DNA of 64,000 nucleotides from the NCBI GenBank assembly GCA_029990175.1, contig JARKIP010000042.1, positions 1,364,001-1,428,000 on the forward strand, read 5' to 3'. The DNA comes from Petunia secreta (lineage: Eukaryota > Streptophyta > Magnoliopsida > Solanales > Solanaceae). The notes below the pieces were generated by a model that was not told where the DNA came from, did not search any database, and was given only the letters and a program-made list of their open reading frames with translations. Made by a program: the position numbers and the translations under genes. How positions within the stretch are numbered: the stretch's first letter is position 1; each line of letters starts with the position of its first letter. Below, piece by piece: positions 11,104 to 23,401 of the stretch.

Positions 11104-13260
11104 TGTCACACCCCGTATGTCTAAAGTGACGTATATGATTCTAGTGACATGTTAAGAATGATATAAGTGAGTTTCAAGTCATAATATGACCATATATGAC
11201 GTTTACATGTTGAATATAAAATTTGAAAAAAATCGAATTTGAGTTGCGGAAAAACCGACTTAGAATTTGCCTTGTAACAAAGTTTTTTGAGAAATTAATT
11301 TTGTGTGTTATATAAGGTCTTTTGGGGACATACCATATACCAAATTTAAGTTCTTGGAGTTTAGTTTCCAACACTTTTGATCATTTTTTCATACAACGTC
11401 ATCATAAAAAGATATGAGCGATAGAAGTCAGGTCAGAAGAAGGGACGTAAGCGCAAAAGAAGGCTAGACGTGAAATATTTTTATTATAAAAGAGAATCTT
11501 ATCTCTTTACTCGTCATTTTACAGAAAATTTATGAGAGAAACAGTTCTCTCTTGAAGGTTAAGCCATTGATAGGGTTTTGAAAGGAAGAACGTCAGTCTT
11601 AACTCGAAATTGAGGATGAATTTCATAAAAACGCTCTACGCGACGAAGGTAATGTCGTGCTACCTTCCTTTTCATCTATAACTTAAGTTTTAGAATTAAT
11701 TCATGGCTAAGTAAAGTACATAAATTCGGTATTATTGCTTGTTTAAACTTTGGAAGGTGTGGAATTCAAGGAAACAAGGTTTAGAAGAAAAAAAAATCAA
11801 AGGTATGTAAGGCTAAACCTTTCTTTTGGCAAGGCATGTATCTTGTAGCTTTTGAAGCTTTTCTTAGTTCTAAACTTGGTGTTTCTTGTGAAAAAATTGT
11901 ATGGCATCAAGGAAACCTTGTATATGCTTAATTTGGTACTAAAATCCAAGGTGAAAGATGACCAAAACAGCAAGACGAAATGTTCAAAAATCTAGAATTT
12001 TTTTTTAAAACTTCAAACAATTGTTAGTAGTTTGAGCATAATGTTTTGTACAAATTGATATTGAGATGATTTAAGATTTTTTGGAACCCTGAGACATATA
12101 TCTACAACTTTCATGAAAACAATGAAGTCTATAACTTTGACTTAGACCCTTCAAATTAGGTCGCAAGGCAGGGAAGTGGTGTTGTCGAAAGATTCTATCC
12201 GCGGATTTGTTATGTCGTCCGGTCATCTCATTTTTTTTATCTATTTAAGTTGTTTATATTATCAGTTTATCCGGGTACCCATTCCCGTGTATATTATAGT
12301 GCTGGTTCTGTTTTTGTGGATCATCTTGTTTTAGGGAAAACTTTGCCAAAATTTTTATAAAAATTCAAAGAGTTGGAAAAATTCTGAGTTTTAGGTTGTG
12401 TTATAATTCCATCCATAATTTTCTTATGATTCCCTTGAGTCCATAACTATTGTTGCCACATGTGTTATGCCTCATACATTCTTATGCTTATATTGCGATC
12501 ATATTATGTGTGATTTAGAGTCCTCCAAAGAGGCTGGACATTAGACACACAGTCCGGTCGCGTGTGATACTACTCGTTTGGGGGACACAAATCCTCTGGT
12601 TCAGGCGGGAGTTGAAACACCTAGTGTGTTCAAGTGTCATTTACACACTCTGGCTAGAGATACTAGATATTACTAGTTGGAGGGACATAACCCATAACAC
12701 CCGCAAGGTTTGTTATATACGCGTATATAGCCACAGTATGCATTCATGACTATACATGAGGCTAGTTCAGATGTACAGTTTCATTCAGCTATGATATATT
12801 ATATGCTCATGCCTTACATACTTTGTACATATCGTACTCACGTCCTCTCTTGGGCGCTGTGTTTCATGTTGCACATGTACAGAGAGATCAGACCCTGAGC
12901 AACATTAGTAGGGTATCTACCAGCTATTGGAGTCACTCGTCTCCTCCCAGAGTTTACTACTTTTGGTATGTTGTACAGATATCGAGTAGGTATGTCGGGG
13001 CCTTTTCTTGTCCTTTGTATATTCAGTTCAACACACTTAGTGGCTTGTAGATATGTCCCTGTGTGGTTCCGTTAGTATGTTATATATGCCAGCGTGTGAT
13101 AGCCTTGTCACTTTTCTAGTCTTTATGCTTTCAGCAAATATGTATGTATATACGACCAGGTTGCCAACTCATCTCTATTATTTACAGATTATTAGAAGGT
13201 TTAGCGATGAGCAACACTCAGTGTCGGTTATCCGTCATGGCCTTCAGTTGGGTTGTGACA
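11104..13260 (+). repeat. T2 3' LTR (about 2.2 kb)
   Basis: Homologous to 5434-7832 with scattered substitutions and an internal deletion of about 270 bp near 12780. Ends TTGTGACA, followed by the AATCG target duplication. Short plus- and minus-strand ORFs inside are not supported as genes. Confidence 0.88.
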
Positions 13261-13265
13261 AATCG

Positions 13266-13365
13266 TGACCTCAGTTCTTGGCCTCGAGAAACCAACTTCG
13301 AGAATACTTGCTAAGTCATACATCGATTTTGCGTTCGAGGCACGTTTAATTTTCCATCCAATACA
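13266..13365 (-). repeat. T0 5' LTR, distal part (after T2)
   Basis: Continues the T0 LTR interrupted at 5433. It ends with CCATCCAATACA, which resembles the LTR edge TTATCCAATACA of TA and TB and supports placing the boundary at 13365. The candidate 5-bp target duplication TCATA follows; the partner copy is outside the window. Confidence 0.55.
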
Positions 13366-14118
13366 TCATATTGGACACTTGGCGCCTTTTAATTGGCTAA
13401 TAGTTTTGACTGGGAATGACACCTCTTTTGAATACATGTCATCAGTTCATTGGCCTTGCAATTGACTGGGATGTCATGTAGTTGCTTACGTGGCATGAGT
13501 TTGGTTGCAATTAATTAATCACCCCAAATAATATAGAATTTAATCCAATTTTTTTATGGACTAAATTCAATAATTTTTACATGTCTGCATAAGAATCCAT
13601 GTATAACTAACCGAACCAAACGATCCCCTTGATTGTCGAGATTGCTGAATTTTCCTTCCAAGTTACTGAGCATGAAATATTATCCTTAATTATGTGTATC
13701 ATTATAAACAATTTAATAATTATGTGTATCATTATAAACAATTAAACTGATCAAAAAACATATCTTTTGCATTTAATATCGAGTGATGTACAGAAATAGA
13801 ACGCCTTATGCGCTCTATCAGAGATTTGATCCTCGCAAAAAAAATCCTTTTTTTTCTAGGATTTTTTTAAGGCTTTTCTTAACAAGTCTTTTGTAAGACT
13901 TTTTTTTTTTTTTTGGGGTAAATCATCCTTGTGAATTTTAAGGAAAAATGGTATAATTGCATCTAATTGGATAGCAATATAATAAAAATTTGTACTTAGT
14001 AGGTAAAATTACATGCACTGAGTATTTACACCCAAAAAATAAACAAATAACACATATTCCTCTATTTAACTACAATTATTAATATTTTACCATAGTTAAT
14101 ACTATTTTGCAAATAACT

Positions 14119-14157
<39 letters not shown>

Positions 14158-15190
14158 TAAAATACTTAATAAATTTTAACTTACTATTCCGTTATCTCCG
14201 TGAGATTAACGTCAAATTACTGACTCTCGGTGCCCCAAGTAAGGCTTTTCCTGGGTTACTAATTAGCTTCTTCTGATTTTGAGGTTTCTCTTTTTATCTC
14301 TTAGCTTACTTTTTTTCGTTCGTCTTTAATCTTGTGTCGTAAGTTAGCAATAACAAAATTTTACATTCGCCGTGCATAATATATGGATAATTTTAATCCA
14401 CTCAATAAAGCTATGACATGAAAGAAGCATTATGTGGCCATAGAATAACATAAGGGTGAAGTAAAACATACCCACTATAGGCCAATTATGATTAGGTTAT
14501 GCTATGTTCTCTCAGCCACGTAGAAGTGTTTGAGTTACTCTTTTGATATGCAATGAAAAAATAAAAGAAGAACAAACTTAACATGCAACAAGAACAAGAA
14601 CACTTGAAGAAGGGGGCCCCCCTAGTCTAACGTCAGTTACGTACTTTGAGAGTGAGTTAATGATTATTACTTTTTTTAAAAATTTATTTTATTAAAATAA
14701 GACTCCAGATATTGCTCAAATACCTCCTTTTGGGTGTAAACACTCAGTGCGGGTAAGTTTTTACCGACCTTGCTACGTGTCACTCTAATACTTTTGCCTC
14801 TTGTAGAAACAATATTTAACTTAGAGCCCAAATCGCTAGAAGTTGTTAGAACTTCTAGCAGGCCACCAGCTTCGCCATGAACTCTGTCTGTGTTCCTACC
14901 CACTAGCTAGGAGTTATCAATGACTTAACTACAAATTAAATAGTATTCTTATGGGGACTTAAATTGTGCGAAAACGCTAGGAGCGTCCTATTTCTGTAAA
15001 TTTTCCCGCTAAAATGTGGGAAATTTTGATGCGTAGCCATTTTTGGACGCGCTCAAGGAGTTTTATCCACCGTTTTAAAATTAATTGAGAAATAGTCAAA
15101 AATTCGCGCGCACACTTACACTCCATTAGCGTTGGAAAACACCGCAGACTAGTCCTATAACCAAATACTGGAGCTTTGAACAAGTTTTGT
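13366..15190. other. Non-coding AT-rich stretch
   Basis: I see no supportable gene. It holds homopolymer T runs near 13900 and an (AAT)n microsatellite of about a dozen units at 14119-14157. Weak minus-strand ORFs at 14676-14903 and 14977-15183 show no family I recognise. Confidence 0.6.
14119..14157. repeat. (AAT)n microsatellite
   Basis: About 12-13 uninterrupted AAT units. Confidence 0.95.
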
Positions 15191-15381
15191 TCAAAGCCCC
15201 ATTATTTTCTTGTGGGACTTTATATATAAAGCTTCAGTCCCATAACAAAATATTGGGGCTTTGAACAAGTTTTGTTCACAGCTCCATTAGTTTGTTATGG
15301 GACACATGTTCAAAGGTCACATTATTTTGTTATGGGACTTATATATAAAGCTTCAGTCCCAAACAAAATACTGGGGCTTTG
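15191..15381. repeat. Two tandem hairpin units
   Basis: Unit one (15191-15264) has arms TCAAAGCCCCATTATTTTCT and, reversed, the end of ..AAAATATTGGGGCTTTGA. The arms are about 30 bp, around a short ATATATAAAGC loop. A second copy of the same hairpin follows at about 15310-15381, and a third related half (AAGTCCCATAATAAAATACT) at about 15426-15446. The flanks repeat GAACAAGTTTTGTTC, itself a palindrome. Probably remnants of a miniature inverted-repeat element; no target duplication identified. Confidence 0.7.
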
Positions 15382-16027
15382 ACCCGTATTTTATACTGGG
15401 GTTAGTTTACTGAAGCTTTATATAAAGTCCCATAATAAAATACTGGGATTTGTCCAGAGGTGGCTATTTCTCAGCGAATTTATTTTTGACGGCTACAAAT
15501 CATTTAGTGCGTGCCAAACAGGTCCATACGTGAAATTTTTACCTAAAATGTTGAGGAATCAGAAGTTTTTGAACTGAGCGGATATTGCTGGCATCGCTCT
15601 AACAGTTTTGACCAAAGTGAGGATTATGTAATTTGTAGCCCAAATCATCGGAAACAGAGGCGTATCTAGGATTCCAAATGAATGGGTTCATACTGTTAGG
15701 GTCAGAGTTATAACATCTCAAGAATTGTCGGCAAATAACCTTCGTCGAAATTTTTTATTATGTATATAGGTCAAATAATGATATATTAAAGACAAAAAAA
15801 TTAGAGGGCATTTAAATGGGGAACCAGTTCCCACTCTTAAGTGTAAGTGAATTGTCACTTAAACAAGTATATCATTTAGACGTTTCGAGCGGGGATTTCC
15901 AAACATCATATTGACATAATTTAAAATTTTGTACATAATATATCTAGTTTCGTGGAGAACCATGGGTTCACGTGAACTGCAAAATATAAGGGAGATCAGC
16001 CCCTGACCGAAAGTTACAACAAAAACT

Positions 16028-16081
16028 CATGGTGATCGCCAGGTCCGACTACTAGCTAGTAAGGCTTGGCGATCGCCATGA
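16028..16081. repeat. Imperfect 54-bp palindrome
   Basis: CATGGTGATCGCCA pairs with TGGCGATCGCCATG about 26 bp away, with the small palindrome ACTAGCTAGT in the loop. No gene context. Confidence 0.75.
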
Positions 16082-16454
16082 TTTTTCTTTTAACTTTTGA
16101 AGTTTGGAGCTAAAAATTAAAGAGCTTTCTTATGGGCTAAAAAAGGAGAGCGGTGCTAGAAATGTTTTATTTTGTAAATCATCCATTAGAGTATTTATAG
16201 GAATTTTTACATAAAAGTACAAGTTTTGGAAGTTATTTACAAAACATAGCAATATTTTAGCAAAATTATCCAATATAGAGGAAAGGAAAAGTTAATTACA
16301 GAACATAGCAATAACATAGCAATATTTTCCCATAACATAGGAAAACCTTATATTCTTCTTTCCCCCCATTTCACTTTTCCTCCCACCATTTCTGCCAATT
16401 TCACTTTTACTCCTCCGAGTTCCCCTAATTTTACTTTCCTTATCCCATCCTCAA

Positions 16455-17512
16455 CCACCTCTTATCTCGTTGTATCTCACTGTATCTCGATGTTTCTCAA
16501 CTACCAACCACATCGTATCTCGTTGTATCTCACTGTATCTCAACTACCAACCACCTCATATCTCACTATATCTCGTTTTATCTCTTTGTATCTCGCCTAC
16601 CAACCACCTCGTATCTCGCTGTATCTCAACTACCAACCACCTCGTATCTCGTTGTATCTTACCGTATCTCAACTACCAACCACCTCGTATCTCGTTGTAT
16701 CTCATCTACCACCCATATCGTATCTCGTTGTATCTCAACTACCAACCACCTTGTATCTCACTATATCTCGTTGTATCTCGCTATATCTCATCTACCAATC
16801 ACATCGTATCTCAATTACCAACCACCTCGTATCGTGATGTATCTTACCGTATCTCGCAGTATCTGCATTGTTTTGCACCGTATCTAACTATTTCTAGACT
16901 ATATCTAGCTTTTTCTAGACTGTTTCATCCCGTTTGTGCGTTGTTTCTCACTGTTTCTAAGCTATTTCACATTTTTTGTGTTGTTTCACATTATTTTTTA
17001 CGTTTTGTTTCAGAATTTTCACTAGCTGTTTCAGACCGTTTCAGCGCTATATCTACACTATTTTTGCTCCGTATCGAACTATATCTCGTTGTATCTACAT
17101 TGTTTCAGGTTGTTTCAGCACTGTATCTAACTGTTTCTGCACCGTTTCAGGTTGTTTTGCACCGTATCTAACTATTTTTAGACTGTATCTAGCTGTTTCT
17201 AAATATTTTCAGCATTGTTTCATCCCGTTTGTATGTTGTTTCTCATTGTTTCTAATCTATTTTCACCTTTTTTCCGTTGTTTCACCTTAGTTTTTACATT
17301 TTATTTCAAACTTTTTAACTAGCTGTTTTAGACTGTTTCAGCGCTGTATCTCGCTGTATCTATACTAATTTTGCTCTGTATCAAACTTTATCTCGATGTA
17401 TCTACACTGTTTCAGGACCGTATTTAACTGTTTCAGCACCATTTCAACACTGTATCTAACTGTATCTCCGCTGTTTGAAACTGTTTCAGCGCTGTTTCAT
17501 ACTGTTCCAGCG
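16455..17512. repeat. Degenerate minisatellite of TGTATCT / TGTTTCA-type units
   Basis: About 1.06 kb made of 8-11-bp units such as TGTATCTCG and CTGTTTCAG. The left third has a longer-order unit of about 40 bp marked by CTACCAACCACCTCGTATCT. The right two thirds are mixtures of TGTATCTAAC and TGTTTCAG. The pyrimidine-rich strand is the plus strand. Two long ORFs (16470-17171 and 16490-16837) in different frames are by-products of the repeat. Confidence 0.9.
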
Positions 17513-17515
17513 ATG

Positions 17516-17740
17516 GCAATGAGCAGAATCATAGGTGGATACACAAAGTTAGTTCTTGCTTTAACACCACACATAGCTCTAGCAACACAATCATAAGGAC
17601 AAGCAGCTTCTTCAGATGTATCAAAAGCACCAAGCCACTTTCTTTGGACTGGGTATAAAACTTTCCCTACTTTGATGGATCCGTGTCCTTTCGTATGGCT
17701 GAGTATATCCATAACCGGCAAGCGCCATCGTATATCCATC
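17516..17740 (-). pseudogene. AP2/ERF-domain fragment
   Basis: Minus-strand translation contains KWLGAFDTSEEAACPYDCVA followed by RAMCGVKARTNFVYPP, the second half of an AP2/ERF DNA-binding domain (WLGTFDTAEEAA..AYD..A...RG.KARTNF pattern) of plant transcription factors. The first half (RGVRRRPWGRYAAEIRDP in intact members) is not in frame; weak echoes in another frame upstream (RRRRWIYDG, IRKDTDPSK) suggest a frameshift. The invariant Ala before Tyr-Asp is Pro here and the Gly of RG is Cys. The fragment stops where the minisatellite begins, so it is a captured or degraded scrap. Confidence 0.75.
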
Positions 17741-17879
17741 GTCGTCTTCGTGTTTTTGCAAAATCAAGTTGAAAAATTTCCCTTACAAACAGCTGTAGTA
17801 CCTTACATTTCGCTAGAAAGTCAGTTCCGCCAGCTGCCGATCCCCGAAGGCCAACAATTGCTAAACCCAAATAAATAAT

Positions 17880-18387
17880 ATTTACAGATTTTCATCTAAG
17901 ATAACAAACACCATAATCGACCAACAAATATTATAAAATAAAGGATGAATTTAATGTTCGAACTATATGAATACTTTGAATGATCCCAAGGTTCATGTTT
18001 GAAAGTCGTATAAATATGAAAATTGACTTGTTCGAGTTTTCAATTAGTAGCTGGTTGTCAAAATAGAACTACTCCAAAATCTCGAGCGTTAATCAGAGTG
18101 AAAGATGAAGTAAATCCAGAGCAAAGCAATAAGAGAGACAAAGCACCAGAAAGCTCTAGATTAAGCAAGAGATAGAAGTACAAACATTGGGCAAACGTGG
18201 CAGTAAATAAGATCTGAGGAGGCGTGGCATAATTCTTCTAAAATATTCTTATCCAGTTAACAATAAACAAAAGCAATTTCGTATAGTCAAGTATAGGAAA
18301 TACAAAAAAGCATTCGAGTGAAATGATTCAATCAATCAATTATATAATATTTGTTACTTAACATTGAGAGAGATTTTGTGAGAATAT
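17880..18387. other. Non-coding stretch
   Basis: No gene, RNA or repeat recognised. Confidence 0.5.
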
Positions 18388-21300
18388 TGTCATGCCCTTA
18401 AATTTACTAAAATAAAAACTAGGTTGTGACTTAGGTGTTTTGAGGTACACTATTTATTAAAGATTTTGGGAATCGCCACTTGATATAGTTCAAAGGTGTG
18501 CCAAGTCACCAAATTGGTGTACCTGGAACACCTATGACTCGTTTAGTGGTCTGCGTCAGAGTTCCGGATAAGGATCTCGATTGACTCTCGGGAAGGTGTT
18601 AGGCACCCTCGAGCCATGTGACAAGCACAGTTGTTTTATTGACGCTCTTCAGGTTTGTGACTTATTATTTATTTGTTTAATTGCCAAATTATTATTTGTT
18701 ACGCTTTGATTTGGATGAAAGTCGCTCGTTCATTGACGAAAACTCTAACAGAGATTAATCGTGGACGCGTTGTCCATTCGAATCTTGATATAAATGAGTT
18801 TCGTGTAAACATCGGACCTTCGTTGCACTTTTATTTTTTAAGTTAAAATCGCCCATTCATTACAGCGAAGACTCGGTTAGATATAATTGCGCAAGCACCC
18901 GCTCGAACGAAATCTTTTAACTTAATTGAGCTTCATATAGACATTCGCTCGTCCATTGATGGATACTCTATTGAAAATTAACCCCGAACATGATGAGTTC
19001 CATGTAAACATTTGAGCGTCTTGTTAATATTAATTGTCTCGGCCTATTAGTTTGCTTAATATAATTGTCTCGGCCTATTTTGTTTTGCCTAATTGTAAGC
19101 TTAAGTTGATTTACATCAAATTATTAGCGTGCCGTTGGACTGATTTTTTTTAATTGTATATATCATTTATTCCAACCTAAGTTGTGCTAAATGACAAAAA
19201 CTATTAAGTCTAGCATATATGATTTTATTTCCGAACATGGCTGACTTGAGAGGTTGCACAAAAAATATTTCTTCATTAAATATAAACCAAACATTTATTC
19301 ACGTCAGAAGTGGCCCAGAATACAATCTGGTCCATCATTTGTCAAAGCTCAAGGCCCTTTGTTCAATTTTCATCAACAGTAAACACAATAGCATCTATTA
19401 TAATGAAGATAACATAATAGAAAGTATTCTAGACTTGGTCTTTGTCAACTTTATAGCCTTAAACAAACAATTTTTTTCCATGTATTAAGACTTTAAACTT
19501 AACTAAAATACATACAAGATAAAGCATAAGCTTACAAAAATACCTTGTGTGCAAAATTTCAAAGCTCAGCTATGACAAAAGACCCACAAAGCTCAACTAC
19601 AACAACAAGTAATCAACAGCCAACAACATCGTAGCATCCTGACCAGCAACAACCCCTTTTAAATACCTCTATTAAACTCACTAAAACTCTCTAGCCTTTC
19701 TTCCTCTTTTTGTTCAAGGTTTTTTCCTGTAATTTCTCACCTTTCTCATAAGTTTCCTAGTGTTTCAGATCTGGAATTTTGTTATACTTCTTTTTCCAGA
19801 TGTGAAAGTGTGTTTTCAGAGCTCTTTTCCTCTCATATTTTTTGAAGATAGAAGTGAATGAAGAAGTGTTTCAGCTGATGTTCCCCTCTCACTATGAAAT
19901 CAAGACTCTCTTAAATAAGCTAGGAAGTGTGGGTGAAAAGTTGGGGGTAAAAGTACTAACCCATGTGCCAATTTTTTTACCATGGAGAAAAAGTACTTTT
20001 GGCAGTAGGCTTGGCTACTAGAAAACAAAGAGTGGCAGGGAAATCAGCTTCTTTATGCTGCCACCTTTGTCATTTTTCTTTTGACTTCTTTAGATTCTCT
20101 TTTTCCAAAAATTTCAGATTTTTTGAATCTTTTCCTAATCTCTAAAACCTCTACAACTATCTGTCAGCCCATGATCTTCCTAAAAGACTCTTAACAATAA
20201 AAAACTAAAGTAACTAAGCTGAAACTAACATTGGTAGGCCAAGCATTTTCAGTTTAATCGCATTTTTAAATCCTTTATGCTTTAATTACTTAACTCACAA
20301 GAAATTTTCGCAATTTATAAACTCAAACATTAAGCCTATTGCCATGCTCGATAAGTGAATAAGTACCAAACAAGTTATTTCAATTTTTCAATGGACTAAT
20401 CAAGACATGAAGATGCAATTTCACACTTAACAATAAACAAAACCAGTTCACATATGTATTCATTCACCCCTGGATTTTACATACTAGACTTCAATCATTT
20501 GAACAATTTTCTAGGATTAACAAGTTAAAATACTACAAGATAATGAAAACAAAAGCCACAGGGAAAAAGAAAGGATTCCATCTAACTCATCATAGCAAAA
20601 CAAACAATGCTCACCCATAATCAAGTCATAAATCAAACCCAATCCAGCAACATCGTCAACTTCATCACAGTTTCGCTCTCACTGCCTCGTTGCACAGCCC
20701 CACTGACTGCAGCGTTGTCGCCAACACTGTTACAGCTTCAAATCGCCACCACCAGTGGTTTCGAATCAACAGCCTCGACACCGCTAAACAGTAATTACAG
20801 TAGCTTAAATGCGAACATCGCATCAGTCACACCAACGCGCCTCGCCAACACCCCGAGCATTATCATCATCACAACCTAAATACCCAAACACTATTAACCA
20901 AACGAACCAAACACACACACCCCCCGCTGCCCTAAACCGTCGATACACCAAAGTCACCAATGCCAAACCGTCGACATCACAGTCCCTATTAACAACAAAT
21001 CCGTCCCCTCACTGTCTCTTCATCATCATTATTATCATAGTATCAAGACCATCCAAAGCCGTCGCTTCACCACCGTTAAAACACCACTAATCACAGTGGA
21101 AAATGGGAACGGGAAAAAGGAGGAAATTGAGGGGATTTTCGGTGAAATTAAGCTTACAAATGTAAGAGATGAGTGAAAAGAACCTTGTAATGTATGACTT
21201 GACCGGAGAAGACGAGTGATCGTCAGACTTAGGTTTCTTTTGCCGATTTTCGAAGTCCCGATCTACGCCCAAACAGTGAGATTTTTTTGGAAATCAGTGT

Positions 21301-23161
21301 CGGAGACAAGGAGAGGGAATCACGGCGAGTCTGGAGTGCATAATTTGATCGGAAAAGGGGTGGTTTCCGGTTGTTCATGGCGGAGGGAAAAATTGGATAG
21401 AGTACTGCTCTTTTCTGGTGAATTTAGGGAAAAATGGATAATTTTGGAAACGGAAAAGGGTCAAATTTGCCCTTAAACAAATTGAAATTCAACACATTTG
21501 CCCTCCGTTACGAGTTCAGTTTGGGCATACCCTTAACGTTACTAAAACTAGGGCAAATATACCCTTTGTTTGACGGAACCTACTAATTAGACTGCTTATA
21601 CACTAAGCTTGCTGATTTGTCAAATTCTTGGCCACGTGTGCGCCAACATGCCGGAGGGCAAATGTGTTTAATTTCGATTTGTTTAAGGGCAAATTTGACC
21701 CTTTTCCGTTCTTTTAAATAAAAGAGGTTGTTCTCATTTTCATCAACAACCTTGAACAACAATCAAACAAAGGACCTTGTTTCCAAGCAAACTTCATAAA
21801 AGAGCATGTTCTAACATCAAAGATTTTGATTTACAACTTAAATTGCATCTTAAGAAACCCTACTATAACCAAAAATTTTGTTACAACATCACAAGAAAGA
21901 AATATTAAGTCGTTCATGATATAATGTGCAATACAATACAATTTTATTATCCTTCCCCTTCATACACTCTTTAAGCAGTTGATACAACAATGAAAAGATT
22001 CTAGCAACTAGTAGATGTATGAAATGCCATTTTGCTTACACAATCAAGTTAAACAGCTTAAGACTAGAGGAAAATAATCATTTTTCAAGTGAATCCATAT
22101 ACAACTAGAGTCACTCGTAAAATGACATATAAGGGAAGTAACATTCAGGGCAACATAGCTTATTGTTCAGAAAGAAACATGATTATCTTCAGCTAATGGT
22201 TTTACTAATAAGAAACCAATCACTCTTTCTTTCTCTCTATAACTCTCTCCAACCAACATAGTCTTTCTTGTTTAATATTTCAATTTAGTTTAACGAAATG
22301 GTCATTGCTATTACATGTGATGTTGTAACGAAATTTTTGGTTATAGTAGGGTTCCTTAAGATGCAATTTAAGTTGTAAATCAAAATTTTTGGGGATGTTA
22401 GAACATGCTCTTTTATGAAGTTTGCTTGGAAACAAGGTCCTTTATTTGATTATTATTCATGGTTGTTGATGAAAATGAGAACAACCTCTTTTATTTAAAA
22501 GAACGGAAAAGGGTCAAATTTGCCCTTAAACAAATCGAAATTCAACACATATGCCCTCCGTCACGTTGGCGCACACGTGGCCAAGAATTTGACAAATCAG
22601 CAAGCTTAGTGTATAAGCAGTCTAATTAGTAAGTTCCATCAAACAAAGGGTATATTTGCCCTAGTTTTAGTAACGTTAAGGGTATGCCCAAACTGAACTC
22701 GTAACGGAGGGCAAATGTGTTGAATTTCGATTTGTTTAAGGGCAAATTTGACCCTTTTCCGTTTTGGAAAGGTAAAGCTTATGTATTAAGGGCTTCTGGG
22801 TCGGGTCAGCGAAGATTGGGCCATTTGGGTCATGGGTCAAATTGTTTGTGAGCTGCTTTCTTTATTTTTTGTTTGAATATGTAAATGGCTATGGCCTACT
22901 TAAACTAATACAATTATACAAACATAACTGATTAATTAACACTAAACACACACAAAATTATAATTAGCACATAAAGTCAACTAAATATTACTCATAATTA
23001 AATTCTATTTTTTTTTTTTTTGGAAATTTTCTAATATTTTTCACCCTAATTAATTAACTAAAATAGCTAAATAAAAATGGTAAAATCACATGACAATTAA
23101 CACACATATGTTATGCATTTTATTATTGTAGGTGCCAAAATTAGGTGATTACACCAACACA
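18388..23161 (+). repeat. Possible old solo LTR (Ogre/Tat style), interrupted by a fold-back element
   Basis: Starts TGTCATGCCC and soon has the phrases GGGAATCGCCACTTGAT and GGGAAGGTGTTAGGCACC, which I associate from memory with long Ogre/Tat LTRs of Solanaceae. It ends near GGTGCCAAAATTAGGTGAT..ACACA. AATAT lies directly before the start (18383-18387) and again at 23161-23165, a possible target duplication overlapping the last base. Short ORFs inside (for example 19219-19488 and 20607-20879) have no recognisable domain. This is the weakest mobile-element call here. Confidence 0.35.
21451..22761. mobile_element. Fold-back (MULE-like) element with 440-bp inverted repeats and 9-bp target duplication
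   Basis: The left arm 21451-21890 is repeated in inverted orientation at about 22319-22761. Outer ends are CGGAAAAGGGTCAAATTTGC and its reverse complement. Each arm itself contains the same ends at about 263 bp (inner ends near 21714 and 22500), so a smaller inverted-repeat unit is nested in each arm. The whole is flanked by TTTTGGAAA (21442-21450 and 22762-22770). A 9-bp duplication is typical of Mutator-like elements. The central loop (about 430 bp) has no coding potential. Confidence 0.85.
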
Positions 23162-23401
23162 ATATTTTCGATAGTACAAGTATAAATCCAGCAACTGTCT
23201 AGTATCGACCATGTAAAGTAGTTTATAGTTTTATTCCTAGTTGTCCAAAAAAATAGAATTGCCACTACAAATATTTATTTTCATATCGATAATCGACCTA
23301 TTATAGTATGCAATCAACAGTTATAGTTCACAATTTAATAAATTATTTAGTTATCAGCTATCATTCCTGTGCAAGCTTATTTTAAACAGTAGCAAAATGT
23401 A

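Larger units (their letters stand above)
5434..13260 (+). mobile_element. T2: Tekay/Del-like Ty3/Gypsy element with internal pol deletion
   Basis: A structurally complete insertion. It is flanked by the 5-bp direct repeat AATCG (5429-5433 and 13261-13265). LTRs start TGTTACACCC / TGTCACACCC, and the right one ends TTGTGACA. A Met-tRNA-type primer site follows the left LTR and a polypurine tract precedes the right one. The coding order is gag with a CCHC knuckle, protease, a stub of reverse transcriptase fused to integrase, then a chromodomain-like tail, as in Tekay/Del chromoviruses. Reverse transcriptase and RNase H are essentially absent, so the element cannot be autonomous. It lies inside the LTR of T0. 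Confidence 0.9.

Noticed and set aside
16470..17171. Long plus-strand ORF rich in Tyr-Leu-Ser repeats
   Set aside because: It is the translation of the minisatellite; a second frame is also open, so the openness comes from the repeat.
20607..21090. Thr/Ser/Pro-rich plus-strand ORFs
   Set aside because: Low-complexity, overlapping frames, within the probable old LTR; no domain.
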